Below, piece after piece: positions 1 to 8,172 of a stretch of 44,635 nt of DNA. Location of the stretch: contig JBHOGO010000032.1 of assembly GCA_043421945.1 (NCBI GenBank), forward strand, positions 1-44,635. Reading direction: 5' to 3'. Every line of letters starts with the position of its first letter. Positions within the stretch are counted from its first letter, which is position 1. The DNA is from Thaumasiovibrio sp043421945 (lineage in GTDB: Bacteria; Pseudomonadota; Gammaproteobacteria; Enterobacterales; Vibrionaceae). The position numbers and the translations under genes were made by a program. Under the pieces are notes generated by a model that was not told where the DNA came from, searched no databases, and saw only the letters and a list, made by a program, of their open reading frames with translations.

Positions 1-77
1 ATAGGAAGAGAGAAAAACGGCAGGATCAAGTGATCGGAATAAACCGAAACGAGCGATCGCAATCACCGAAATACGCA
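1..77. mobile_element. IS21-family-like insertion sequence, terminal part only (right-end-like)
   Basis: The tip is the CA at 76-77. Read inward it gives TGCGTATTTCGG, which matches the tip at the other edge of the window (TGCATATTTCGG). Two spaced copies of a dyad follow: GATCGC-N5-CCGAAA at 55-71 and GATCGG-N6-CCGAAA at 32-49. Multiple internal repeats of this kind are typical of IS21-type ends. Bases 1-33 can be read as the last codons of an ORF ending in TGA at 31-33, as expected if this is the end after the helper ATPase gene (istB), but the piece is too short to prove it. The rest of the element lies outside the window. Confidence 0.75.
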
Positions 78-254
78 TTATCTGCCGCCATCTAGCTTGA
101 AAAACGTCGCAGGTCTGGGAATTAAGCACTTCAACAGCCTCGTTATAGCGTATAGCTATGCCATTTTACAGAAGAGGGAGCGTCATATCCTAACAAAGCA
201 AAAACTTTAGGAACAATGAATGGTCGACATGATCTAGGGCATTTGGAATTTCTC

Positions 255-283
255 TTGTATATTAGCATTTTCTAATCTATAGT
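255..283 (+). promoter_or_regulatory. Candidate sigma70 promoter of the RND exporter operon
   Basis: TTGTAT (255-260), a 17-base spacer and TATAGT (278-283) lie about 35 bases before the exporter start. The spacer holds a short inverted repeat, ATTAG (261-265) and CTAAT (272-276), which could bind a repressor. Only hexamer likeness supports the call. Confidence 0.4.
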
Positions 284-318
284 TAGCAATATTAGGTAAT
301 GCTTATATAAGGTTGACC

Positions 319-2898
319 ATGAAGGATCAATTAATCGATTTTGCTACATCCCGGCCCCGTATCATTTTTGCGGCTATTTTAACTCTGGTGATCGCGTCAG
401 CGGCCCTCATTCCCAACATCCAGATTGACACCGATCCGGAGAACATGCTGTCTGCTGACGATCCTGCACGCCTGTTCCACAACCAAGTGCAAAACGACTT
501 TGCCATGTACGACAACATCGTTGTAGGTGCCGTTGCCAGCGACGAAAAGGGGATCTTCACTCCCCGCTCCCTGACTGCCCTACACCAACTGACCAAGTCG
601 ATTCTACAGATCGACGGCGTGGTCCAGAGCGATCTGCTCGCTCTGTCTACCTCGGACAACATTAGCCATATCCCAAGCAACGACGGCGGTACCATCCGCT
701 TCGAGTACATGATGCGCCAAGCGCCTCAGACCCAAGCGACAGCTGACGCTATCAGTGACGCTGTAGCGCGTCTCCCTATGCTGAATAACACCCTAGTCTC
801 CGGTGACGGCATGGCCGCCGCCATCTACGTACCGCTTTACAATAAGGATGACAGCTACGCCATCGCCGAGCAGATCCGTGCCTTGTTACCGAGTCTGGAC
901 AGCAGTGATAGCTACCACATCACTGGTCTGCCGGTGGCAGAGAACCAGTTCGGCGTTGAAATGTTCATCCAGATGGCGATCTCTGCACCGTTGGCTGGTG
1001 CCATGATTTTCGCTTTATTGTGGTTTTTCTTCCGCAGCCTACCGCTGATCGTCGCCCCTATGCTGGTTGCCATGGCCACGGTGATCACCACTATGGGTGC
1101 ACTGATCGGCATGGGTTACACTGTCCACATTATGAGCTCGATGATCGCCATCTTCCTTATGCCTATCGCTGTTGTCGACAGCGTCCATATTCTCTCCGAC
1201 TTCACCGACCGCTACCGCAAGGGAGATGACGCTAAGACACTGATCAGAGAAGTCATGGCAGACTTGTTCAACCCTATGCTATTCACCTCTGTGACTTCGG
1301 CCATCGGCTTTTATTCCTTACTCCTTACGCCCATCCCGCCGGTGCAGATTTTTGGTGCCTTTGTCGGCAGCGGTATCCTTCTCGCCTTCCTGGTAAGCAT
1401 ACTGTTGGTGCCGGCCTATATCGTGCGACTTAAGCCCGCGACTCTGGACGCTATGCAAGCCCGCCTGCATGGCCATCAAGAGCATAAAGGCATGCTAACC
1501 CGCATACTCCCACGCTTGGGCCGCTTTGCTCTGGGGCGTAACAAAGCAGTGATGATCGGCGCTGCCGTCCTGATGGCCTTTTCTGCTATAGGGATCAGTC
1601 GAATCCAGATAAACGACAATCCTGTACGCTGGTTCAAGTCCGACCATGAGATCCGCGTCGCCGATAGTCTGCTCAACCATCACTTCGCAGGCACCTACGA
1701 TGCCTGGTTGGTACTAACTGACACGCAGCCCCTAGTGAGTGACGATGAACTGGCCCAACTAAACCAGCTACTTACCCAGACAGGTGTAAACCTACCCGAA
1801 AAGGAATTGACGCCGGACAGTATCAGCAACTTGATCAGTGCCTTGGACGATATAGCGTTCGACACCAATGATGACGCTATACTTGAGGCCACTCTCGACG
1901 CAATGTCTCAGCTCGAGCTGATGGCCGAGCAGAGCCGCCGCTTCCTAGATCCGGATGTGTTAGCCTGGATGGAGGGCCTGCAAGTTGAGTTGGCTAATAG
2001 GGATCTCGTCGGCAAATCAAACAGCTTGACCGAAATCGTCAAAACGGTAAACCGAGAATTAAGCTCTGGCAATGATACCGACTTCGTACTGCCGAGCAGC
2101 GCCGCCGCTGTAGCCCAGACTCTACTTCAGTTCCAATCCTCTCACCGACCGGAGGATCTCTGGCACTTTGTCAGCCGTGACTACCGCCAATCGTTGATCT
2201 GGCTACAGCTTACTTCTGGTGATAACCAGCACATGAACCAAGTGATTGAGCAAGTGGCTGCTTACATCGACAACCACCCGCTACCAGAAGGGCTAGACGC
2301 GAACTGGGCGGGTAAAGCCTACATCAATGTTATCTGGCAGGATGCAATGGTCAGCGGCATGGCTAGTAGCTTGGCCAGCGCCTTTGTCATTGTCTTTATC
2401 ATGATGACGCTGCTGTTCCGCTCTCCGCTGTACGGCCTGATAGCCATGCTACCGCTGACCCTGACTATTGCCTTTATCTACGGCTTAGTGGGCTGGCTGG
2501 GCAAAGATTACGATATGCCCATCGCCGTGCTATCCGCTCTAGCTCTAGGCCTCTCAGTGGACTTCGCCATCCATTTTCTGGAACGCACTCGGGCGCTGCA
2601 TCAGGAAACCGGCAATTTGGCTCACACCTTCGGCCTTATGTTCGATGAGCCGGCTCGGGCAATCAGCCGCAATGCCATCGTCGTTGCTCTGGGGTTCACC
2701 CCCCTACTGCTAGCGCCGCTGGTGCCCTACATTACGGTAGGCGTGCTTATGGCCTCCATTATGACAATTTCCGCCAGCGTCACTCTGCTGCTGCTTCCAG
2801 CGACGCTAAAGCTGCTAGCCCACAGGGCCTTGCCCACGCCAAGCAATGAAACAGCTAAGGGCAAACCAACGCCAAAAATGCCCCCACAACGAAAGTGA
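319..2898 (+). CDS. RND superfamily (MMPL-type) exporter
   Basis: Predicted inner-membrane RND/MMPL exporter of 859 residues, probably moving a lipid or other hydrophobic substrate. It has the two-fold RND layout: an N-terminal membrane helix, a large periplasmic loop, a block of about six helices, then the same order again. The conserved acidic membrane positions are visible as VVDSVHIL near residue 285 and LSVDFAIHF near residue 745. I chose the ATG at 319 because AAGG (309-312) lies 6 bases upstream; a TTG two codons earlier is less likely. It is the first gene of an operon with a LolA-like protein (21-base gap), an outer-membrane barrel and a DUF2892 protein. Base composition is richer in GC than the genes to its right, and an IS end lies about 240 bases upstream, so transfer is plausible. 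The substrate is unknown. Confidence 0.85.
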   Translation: MKDQLIDFATSRPRIIFAAILTLVIASAALIPNIQIDTDPENMLSADDPARLFHNQVQNDFAMYDNIVVGAVASDEKGIFTPRSLTALHQLTKSILQIDGVVQSDLLALSTSDNISHIPSNDGGTIRFEYMMRQAPQTQATADAISDAVARLPMLNNTLVSGDGMAAAIYVPLYNKDDSYAIAEQIRALLPSLDSSDSYHITGLPVAENQFGVEMFIQMAISAPLAGAMIFALLWFFFRSLPLIVAPMLVAMATVITTMGALIGMGYTVHIMSSMIAIFLMPIAVVDSVHILSDFTDRYRKGDDAKTLIREVMADLFNPMLFTSVTSAIGFYSLLLTPIPPVQIFGAFVGSGILLAFLVSILLVPAYIVRLKPATLDAMQARLHGHQEHKGMLTRILPRLGRFALGRNKAVMIGAAVLMAFSAIGISRIQINDNPVRWFKSDHEIRVADSLLNHHFAGTYDAWLVLTDTQPLVSDDELAQLNQLLTQTGVNLPEKELTPDSISNLISALDDIAFDTNDDAILEATLDAMSQLELMAEQSRRFLDPDVLAWMEGLQVELANRDLVGKSNSLTEIVKTVNRELSSGNDTDFVLPSSAAAVAQTLLQFQSSHRPEDLWHFVSRDYRQSLIWLQLTSGDNQHMNQVIEQVAAYIDNHPLPEGLDANWAGKAYINVIWQDAMVSGMASSLASAFVIVFIMMTLLFRSPLYGLIAMLPLTLTIAFIYGLVGWLGKDYDMPIAVLSALALGLSVDFAIHFLERTRALHQETGNLAHTFGLMFDEPARAISRNAIVVALGFTPLLLAPLVPYITVGVLMASIMTISASVTLLLLPATLKLLAHRALPTPSNETAKGKPTPKMPPQRK

Positions 2899-2919
2899 AT
2901 CCAGATTGAGGAAATGAAG

Positions 2920-3708
2920 ATGAAAACATTGAAGACTTTTATTAGCCTAGGCCTACTGGCTCTAGCCCCACACCTAGGTGCTACTGAGCTGAGCGCTGAG
3001 CAGATCATCTCCCAAGCTAACCAAGCTTCCTTCTATGCCGGTGATGATGGCCGCAGCCAGGCTAGAATGCGAATCGTCGATAGTCAGGGCCGTGAGCAGC
3101 TGCGCCAGTTCACTATTTTGCGCCGCACTAAGGAGGAACTCGGTGATCAGCAGATGCTGGTTTTCTTCTCGCGCCCCTCTGATGTACGTGGCACCGTGTT
3201 CCGTGTTGAGAAGAAAATCCAGAGCGACGATGATCGCTGGCTATACCTACCGGGGCTAGATCTGCTCCGCCGGATCAGCGCCGGTGACAAACGCACCAGC
3301 TTTGTCGGAAGTCACTTCTTCTACGAGGACGTCTCTGGTCGTAACCCAAATGAGGATAACTTCACTCTATTGGAGATCACAAATGAGCATTATGTCATTG
3401 AGGCGAATCCGAAAGACCCTAGCAGCGTTGAGTTCGCAGATTACACCCTATGGATCGACAAATACCACTTTCTCCCAACCAAGGCCGAGTACCGCGACGC
3501 CCAAGGCGAAGTCTATCGCCGAGTCAGCACAGTACAAATCGACGAGGTGCAGGGCCACGCTACTGTAATACGCTCTAAAGTGGAAGATCTGCGCAGCGGT
3601 GGCCACACTCTTATGGAATTCCGTGGCATTCAGTACGATCTTGACTTACCCGAGTCCATCTTCGGCGAACGCAGTATGCGCACCCCGCCGACTCAGTATT
3701 TGCGATAA
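2920..3708 (+). CDS. LolA-like outer membrane lipoprotein-sorting family protein
   Basis: A 262-residue secreted protein with a signal peptide (MKTLKTFISLGLLALAPHLGA, cut before TELS). The mature part resembles the family named outer membrane lipoprotein-sorting protein, a LolA/LolB-type fold: it has ARMRIVDSQGREQLRQF, the DVRGTVFRVE segment and a DDRWLYLPGLDLLRRI segment. Family members often sit next to MMPL exporters. The likely role is a periplasmic shuttle that takes a hydrophobic ligand from the exporter to the outer membrane; this is inference from context. The ATG at 2920 is preferred over 2914 because GAGG (2908-2911) is 8 bases from the former and almost touches the latter. The next gene follows after about 36 bases. 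Confidence 0.75.
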   Translation: MKTLKTFISLGLLALAPHLGATELSAEQIISQANQASFYAGDDGRSQARMRIVDSQGREQLRQFTILRRTKEELGDQQMLVFFSRPSDVRGTVFRVEKKIQSDDDRWLYLPGLDLLRRISAGDKRTSFVGSHFFYEDVSGRNPNEDNFTLLEITNEHYVIEANPKDPSSVEFADYTLWIDKYHFLPTKAEYRDAQGEVYRRVSTVQIDEVQGHATVIRSKVEDLRSGGHTLMEFRGIQYDLDLPESIFGERSMRTPPTQYLR

Positions 3709-3744
3709 GCCCTCGGGCACAGTTCTTGAATGAGAGAAAGAACC

Positions 3745-5049
3745 ATGAAAATAGCGACTTCCTTTAACAAACACAGCACCACACTGCTAGTCCTTGCCGC
3801 TCTGCTCAATCCCGCTTATGCCGATGATTGGGTTAGCGACTGGGGCGACGACTGGGGTGAAGAGGAAAATGCTTCGCCCTGGCAGCCCTTCAGCGGCTTC
3901 GTCGAATTTGGTGCAGGTACCCGCCTACAAAGTGACGGTGCAGGCCTGCCTTATCAGACCCTAGGCGAAGCACGGGGACGCATCGAAACCGGCTATCACA
4001 CTCATGAGCTGCGTAGCGATCTACGCGCTGATCTGCGTTACGACGACGTTGTCGAAGGTTGGCAGCTGGACGTTCGTGAGCTGAGTGTTCGCTTTTCTCT
4101 AGGTCTGGACACCGATGTAAAGATCGGCCGCCAGATCCTAACCTGGGGCACCGGCGACTTTATATTTCTCAATGATCTCTTTCCCAAAGATTGGCAAGCC
4201 TTCTTCTCTGGGCTGGATGACGAGTACCTAAAGGCACCGACTAACGCTGTCAAAGTCAGTTATTTTGGCCTTGGTGACGCCAGTCTAGATGTCGCTTGGA
4301 TGCCGCGTTTTGAGGCTGACAACTACCTGACCGGCGAGCGTTTCAGCTTCTTTAGCCCCCATGCAGGTAGCCCGATCGCACCAGGGCTAAGCGTCGATGA
4401 AATCAGTGACGATGTATGGGCCGCTCGCTTGTATGGCGAAACCCAGATGTTTGGCCGTAGCACCGAGTGGGCTCTTTATGGCCACTGGGGTTATACAGGT
4501 CAGCCGGAAGCGATGGATGCAAAAGGCCAGCCAGCCTTTGCCCTACTGCATGCCTACGGTGCCAGCTTGGTACTGCCTGTAGGTACGGGCCTTCTTAACT
4601 TGGAGACCTCCTACCATGATTACAAAGATCAGAAAGGCGGGACGGCAGGCCAGCCGGCAACGAAGCTAATAGGCCTGTTCGGTTACCAACAGGAGCTGAT
4701 CGCCAATCTCAACCTAGGCGTACAATATCAAGTGGAGCATCTTCGCGACTATAGTGCCTGGCTAGGCACTCAGCCTTATCCACAGTTTGCGCTGGATAAA
4801 AACCGTCACCTGTTGACCACACGACTTAACTATCAGGCACAACAAGAAAAGCTCATCCTTTCTCTATTCGCCTTCTACAGCCCCAGTAACGAAGACTACT
4901 ACCTACGCCCTCAAGCTAGTTACCGATGGGACGATTTCTGGTCATTCGCTGCAGGCTTCAATCTACTGGGTGGTAATGGAAATCACACTTTCTTCGGCCA
5001 ACTGGCTGACAACAGTAACGCCTGGCTACGCGTTCGCTTAAGTTACTAA
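3745..5049 (+). CDS. Outer-membrane beta-barrel protein of the RND operon
   Basis: A 434-residue exported protein with a signal peptide ending in NPAYA and an acidic, Trp-rich mature N terminus (DDWVSDWGDDWGEEE). The rest alternates short polar turns with amphipathic strands and ends in the aromatic-terminated strand WLRVRLSY, typical of outer-membrane barrels. The segment KIGRQILTWGTGDFIFLNDLF resembles barrels of the DUF1302/alginate-export type, but I cannot assign the family with certainty. The start at 3745 is chosen from GAGAAAG a few bases upstream; an ATG at 3730 lacks such a site. Placed after the exporter and the LolA-like protein, it is the likely outer-membrane part of the same pathway. 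Confidence 0.7.
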   Translation: MKIATSFNKHSTTLLVLAALLNPAYADDWVSDWGDDWGEEENASPWQPFSGFVEFGAGTRLQSDGAGLPYQTLGEARGRIETGYHTHELRSDLRADLRYDDVVEGWQLDVRELSVRFSLGLDTDVKIGRQILTWGTGDFIFLNDLFPKDWQAFFSGLDDEYLKAPTNAVKVSYFGLGDASLDVAWMPRFEADNYLTGERFSFFSPHAGSPIAPGLSVDEISDDVWAARLYGETQMFGRSTEWALYGHWGYTGQPEAMDAKGQPAFALLHAYGASLVLPVGTGLLNLETSYHDYKDQKGGTAGQPATKLIGLFGYQQELIANLNLGVQYQVEHLRDYSAWLGTQPYPQFALDKNRHLLTTRLNYQAQQEKLILSLFAFYSPSNEDYYLRPQASYRWDDFWSFAAGFNLLGGNGNHTFFGQLADNSNAWLRVRLSY

Positions 5050-5061
5050 AGGAGCACTACA

Positions 5062-5298
5062 ATGAAGATTTTTACTCTGCCTAACACAACAGAACGTGCA
5101 CTCTATTTGTTTGCTGGCACGATGATCCTTGTGTCTGTTGCATTAACCCACTGGGTCCATCCGAGTTTTATTTGGTTTACCGTCTTTATTGGCGCTAACC
5201 TCATACAGAACGCGTTTACCGGCCTGTGTCCTGCCACTTGGGTGATGCGTAAACTCGGGATGAATAGCGAGCGGGAGCATGTGATGAAGTCGGATTGA
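5062..5298 (+). CDS. DUF2892 (YgaP-type transmembrane domain) protein
   Basis: A small 78-residue inner-membrane protein with two hydrophobic helices (about 13-30 and 34-52), then FTGLCPATWVMRKLG, matching the CP-containing end of DUF2892/YgaP membrane domains. The strong site AAAGGAG (5048-5054) overlaps the stop of the barrel gene and lies 7 bases before the ATG, so it is translated as the last gene of the operon. In other proteins this domain is found with rhodanese domains; here it stands alone. Its role beside the exporter is unknown. Confidence 0.75.
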   Translation: MKIFTLPNTTERALYLFAGTMILVSVALTHWVHPSFIWFTVFIGANLIQNAFTGLCPATWVMRKLGMNSEREHVMKSD

Positions 5299-5368
5299 TC
5301 CAACAGCAAGACTCGCGATAGAAAAACTCAATTAACCTAGCTGATTTAGAATTGGATAAGGAATAGTA

Positions 5369-5421
5369 GATAGTCTGGGACTCCCATCGGGTTTGACCAG
5401 ACTATCTTAGCGGAGTTTTTT
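5369..5421 (+). terminator. Candidate terminator of the RND operon
   Basis: A perfect 10-bp stem, GATAGTCTGG (5369-5378) and CCAGACTATC (5397-5406), has an 18-base loop and is followed by a run of six T at 5416-5421. The T run starts about nine bases after the stem, so efficiency is uncertain. Confidence 0.5.
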
Positions 5422-5874
5422 CAAGTGCTGAGACAAAGCCGATTGTCTGAGAACGAAATGTTTATTGAACCTAGGTGCCCTGCACTAATTAACACAATAT
5501 CAATCAGCGATATTCATTACTCATGAGTTCTAACAAAAAAGCCGCGTTTTTGGCTTTACTTTTCAGCGTTTGCAATCAGAACTTCCGACATAAAAGGGCT
5601 TTCTAAACGGATCTTTTACTTACATTATATTGTGCCAATAAAAAAATCACCGTAATTCGTAAGACGACTCGGGAAGGAGCACGAGTACAAACAATCTCAA
5701 TAGCCCCTTCAGATGATCTTTGCAATCCTCCCTAACATATAGCCGCTACCCTAAAGTTTAGGCTATGTTAAATTCCCTAACAATGGTCAGCGAAAAGTCA
5801 AAAGCAATGCTACCGTAGAAGAAACGGAGATAGATACTTGCCATCTCTATCTGCCAACGTATATTACTACTGCA
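5422..5874. other. Intergenic stretch, no gene seen
   Basis: No convincing coding sequence is seen here. The only structure is a weak hairpin at 5538-5557 (AAAGCC and GGCTTT). It separates the GC-richer operon from the AT-richer accessory genes and may contain the transfer boundary. Confidence 0.4.
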
Positions 5875-6255
5875 TTACTTAACCAGCTCAAAGTGAAACT
5901 TGTACTCACGTACACCGTCTATCTGAATGCCTTTTTCTCTCAGCTCAAGGTACTGCTGAAGCTTAATTGTTCTAAAGTCCATCGCCTTTAAAGCAAGGAT
6001 AATCCTTAGGTCATCCATTGAACGCGACTTAGCAGCAGAATGACAGCTGCCACATATGACATGTGTCTTTGCCTTAAAGCCTGTTTTATCGAGCCAGCTT
6101 AACGCTTTCGTCTCATGATGTTCGCCACAAAAGTAACAGCGATTTTCTTGGTGCGATGCTACTTGCTCCCTTAACGCTTTCGGGCTTAGTGGCGTGTTTG
6201 GCGTTGATGTTTTTTTGCTTCCGCTGCACGCAGAAAACTGGACGACATTAGGCAT
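5875..6255 (-). CDS. Small HNH-like zinc-binding protein, degenerate
   Basis: A 126-residue cytoplasmic protein of unknown function. It has two CxxC pairs 31 residues apart from first to last, CYFCG near residue 39 and CGSCH near residue 69, followed by a helix rich in K, S and R. This is the zinc knuckle arrangement of HNH/treble-clef nucleases. However, the DH and N residues that form the HNH active site are not found between the pairs (WLDKTGF stands there), so nuclease activity is doubtful. A start at 6255 has AAGAG about 8 bases upstream. It is divergent from qnr, with only 136 bases between start codons. It may be a DNA- or RNA-binding protein or a decayed nuclease. Confidence 0.55.
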   Translation of the reverse strand: MPNVVQFSACSGSKKTSTPNTPLSPKALREQVASHQENRCYFCGEHHETKALSWLDKTGFKAKTHVICGSCHSAAKSRSMDDLRIILALKAMDFRTIKLQQYLELREKGIQIDGVREYKFHFELVK

Positions 6256-6292
6256 TTGAATAACTCTTACTCATCAAGGAGAATGTGCTTGT

Positions 6293-6322
6293 TTGACAGT
6301 ATATAAGATATTGTTTTATCTC
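6293..6322 (+). promoter_or_regulatory. Candidate qnr promoter
   Basis: A perfect TTGACA (6293-6298) is followed, after 18 bases, by a weak TATCTC (6317-6322), about 70 bases before the qnr start. I saw no LexA box (CTG-N10-CAG), unlike SOS-controlled qnrB genes. Confidence 0.35.
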
Positions 6323-6391
6323 GGGTTATTTTTGTTGGCTATTGTACTTCTCAATGTTAGCCTTAGCGCACTGATTGATAGAGAGATATTT

Positions 6392-7048
6392 ATGCGTAAA
6401 AACAACGAGTTACTTCAACAAGAAAGCTTTGTACATCAAGACTTGAGTGAAGCCCATTTCGAAAACTGTGCTTTCTATCGTTGTGACTTCAGCCGAGCTA
6501 ATTTACGAGATGCCACTTTCATCAACTGTAAGTTTATCGAACAAGGTGAGATAGAAGGCTGCCATTTTAAATATACTGATTTACGTGATGCCAGCTTTAA
6601 AAACTGCCATCTTGCCATGAGTAACTTCGTCGGTGCGAACTGCTACGGCATAGAACTTCGTGATAGTGATTTAAAGGGAGCCAACTTCTCACGTGCCAAC
6701 TTTGCCAACCAAGTCAGTAACCGTATGTATTTTTGCTCGGCATACATCACTGGATGCAATCTATCTTATGCAAACTTTGAAAGACTGTGTATTGAGAAGT
6801 GCGAGTTATTCGAGAACCGCTGGATTGGTACTAACCTTCAAGGCGCATCGCTCAAAGAATCAGACTTAAGTCGTGGTGTTTTTTCTGAGGATATATGGGG
6901 ACAGTTCAGAATGGAGGGATGTAATCTTTGTCATGCCGAACTTGACGGGTTAGATCCGAGAAAAGTCGACACCACTGGCATTAAAATAGCCGATTGGCAA
7001 CAAGCGCAAATCCTTGAACAATTAGGCATCACAGTATTACCTGATTAA
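6392..7048 (+). CDS. qnr: Qnr family pentapeptide-repeat protein (quinolone resistance)
   Basis: A 218-residue protein, exactly the usual Qnr length. Qnr proteins are right-handed beta-helix dimers that bind DNA gyrase and topoisomerase IV and protect them from quinolones. Pentapeptide repeats of the A(D/N)LXX kind run through the protein. Qnr hallmarks are visible: GEIEGCHF at loop A, NQVSNRMYFCSAYITGCN at loop B, and a C-terminal dimer end with DGLDPRKV and LGITVLPD. The frame is open upstream to a TTG at 6293 and would add a 33-residue hydrophobic segment. I reject that start because Qnr proteins have no such segment, because GAGAG (6381-6385) lies 6 bases before the ATG at 6392, and because TTGACA at 6293-6298 is more likely a -35 box. 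Chromosomal qnr genes are common in Vibrionaceae. The subfamily cannot be set by eye. Confidence 0.92.
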   Translation: MRKNNELLQQESFVHQDLSEAHFENCAFYRCDFSRANLRDATFINCKFIEQGEIEGCHFKYTDLRDASFKNCHLAMSNFVGANCYGIELRDSDLKGANFSRANFANQVSNRMYFCSAYITGCNLSYANFERLCIEKCELFENRWIGTNLQGASLKESDLSRGVFSEDIWGQFRMEGCNLCHAELDGLDPRKVDTTGIKIADWQQAQILEQLGITVLPD

Positions 7049-7059
7049 TATTAATCTCA

Positions 7060-7124
7060 ATGTCTAACGTTATGTGAATGACTCAAGGTACAAAAGGCTT
7101 TGCACTCAGCGCCTACCGTTAGGC
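7060..7124 (+). repeat. attC-like element just after qnr
   Basis: GTCTAAC (7060-7066) fits the integron R'' core RYYYAAC and GTTAGGC (7118-7124) fits the R' core GTTRRRY. They are 65 bases apart end to end and complementary at 6 of 7 positions. The element starts 11 bases after the qnr stop, where attC sites sit in gene cassettes. Internal complementarity is only partial. A simpler reading is the perfect 8-bp hairpin AGCGCCTA (7108-7115) and TAGGCGCT (7120-7127), which may be a transcription end without a T run. Confidence 0.3.
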
Positions 7125-7194
7125 GCTTGTTCACTCAATACCTTGTTCGCAAAATTTCGACTGTCAAATAACGTTGCTATCAGACTTCGTCAGT

Positions 7195-8043
7195 TCAGTT
7201 ACTCTTCAAGCTCGAAAAATAGGTCTCCCAGCTAATATGTGGCCTACCTGCAGCTTGCTCAAAATGACTAATATTATCTGATTTTCCTTCGCGAATACCT
7301 TGGTAAATCCCAGCAATCACAGTGCCAATAAAGTCACCTAAATCCTTGATTCTATTTTCTCGAAAAGCATCAACCGTCATAGGGGTGTAGCTTAGGCTTG
7401 TACCAAATGTACTATTCATAAGGTCAGCGAGCTGATATTGGGTCAATGCCTCACCATTTAAGTTATACGTCTCACCATTATGCCTATCTTCTACCAACAT
7501 TCGTGCATAGGCATAGCCTAATTCAGCTCTCGTGGTATACCCACACTTCCCATCTCCCGCACAATTGAAAATTCCGCCTTCTTCTTTATAGCTCTCTATA
7601 TATTCAATATCTGGTTCGATGTAAATTCCATTTCTTCCAATCGCCCACTTTAAGCCACTTTCACGAACATCTTTCTCTGTCTGGCGGTTACTTTGAATTA
7701 CTGGTGAAAAAGCGGTATTTTCTTCGGCACCTTGTACACTGGTATAAACCACTTTACTGACACCGGCAGCCTTTGCCGCATTGATAACATTGCGATGCTG
7801 CCCAATACGCTTATCCGGTGAATCCATACCAGAGACTAACAGTAGCGTATCAATCGACTGTAATGACTGCTCTAGTTCCACGATATTATCGTAGTCACCA
7901 GAACGGACTTCAACACCAAGGTGGGCAGCTTTCTCAGGTGTTCGCGCGAGAGCAATTACATTTTCAGCACCAATTAAGTCGACTGCCGCCTTAACGATCG
8001 CTGATCCCAGTTGACCGCTCGCTGCTGTAACCGCAACTTTCAT
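7195..8043 (-). CDS. NmrA/QorB-like NAD(P)H:quinone oxidoreductase
   Basis: A 282-residue atypical short-chain dehydrogenase. The N terminus carries the NAD(P)-binding motif TAASGQLG (residues 6-13), and ARTPEKA follows strand 2. The segments QHRNVINAAKAAGV, VVYTSVQGA and AGDGKCGYTTRAELG correspond closely to the E. coli quinone oxidoreductase QorB (YtfG). The expected reaction is NAD(P)H-dependent reduction of quinones in the cytoplasm; some relatives are redox sensors instead. It lies 120 bases downstream of the DUF2798 gene on the same strand with no clear terminator between, so both are likely transcribed from the MarR-controlled promoter at 8711-8738. Confidence 0.75.
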   Translation of the reverse strand: MKVAVTAASGQLGSAIVKAAVDLIGAENVIALARTPEKAAHLGVEVRSGDYDNIVELEQSLQSIDTLLLVSGMDSPDKRIGQHRNVINAAKAAGVSKVVYTSVQGAEENTAFSPVIQSNRQTEKDVRESGLKWAIGRNGIYIEPDIEYIESYKEEGGIFNCAGDGKCGYTTRAELGYAYARMLVEDRHNGETYNLNGEALTQYQLADLMNSTFGTSLSYTPMTVDAFRENRIKDLGDFIGTVIAGIYQGIREGKSDNISHFEQAAGRPHISWETYFSSLKSN

Positions 8044-8124
8044 ATCTTTTCCTTATGAGCAAGATGCTATATATGCTCATATTCTAGACGAGTATCAGCA
8101 TTATGGATGTTCGCTCTACCAATG

Positions 8125-8172
8125 TAGCTTCTTAGCTTCTTAGCTTCTTAGCTTCTTAGCTTCTTAGCTTCT
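8125..8172. repeat. Octamer tandem repeat TAGCTTCT x6
   Basis: Six perfect head-to-tail copies of TAGCTTCT occupy 8125-8172. The array lies between the DUF2798 gene and the qorB-like gene. The stop codon of the former (8164-8166) falls inside the gene-proximal end of the array, so copy-number change would alter spacing but not the protein. Confidence 0.97.

Noticed and set aside
6247..6253. ATTAGGC as the other integron core that would close a qnr cassette
   Set aside because: It mismatches GTTRRRY at the first base and overlaps the start of the HNH-like gene, so it does not support a complete cassette.
6293..6391. N-terminal 33-residue membrane extension of the Qnr protein from a TTG codon
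   Set aside because: Qnr proteins are 218 residues without such a segment; a good ATG with a ribosome site lies at 6392 and the TTG is part of a TTGACA box.
8125..8172. Octamer repeat as a phase-variable coding switch
   Set aside because: The DUF2798 stop codon lies in the gene-proximal end of the array, so gain or loss of units does not shift any reading frame.
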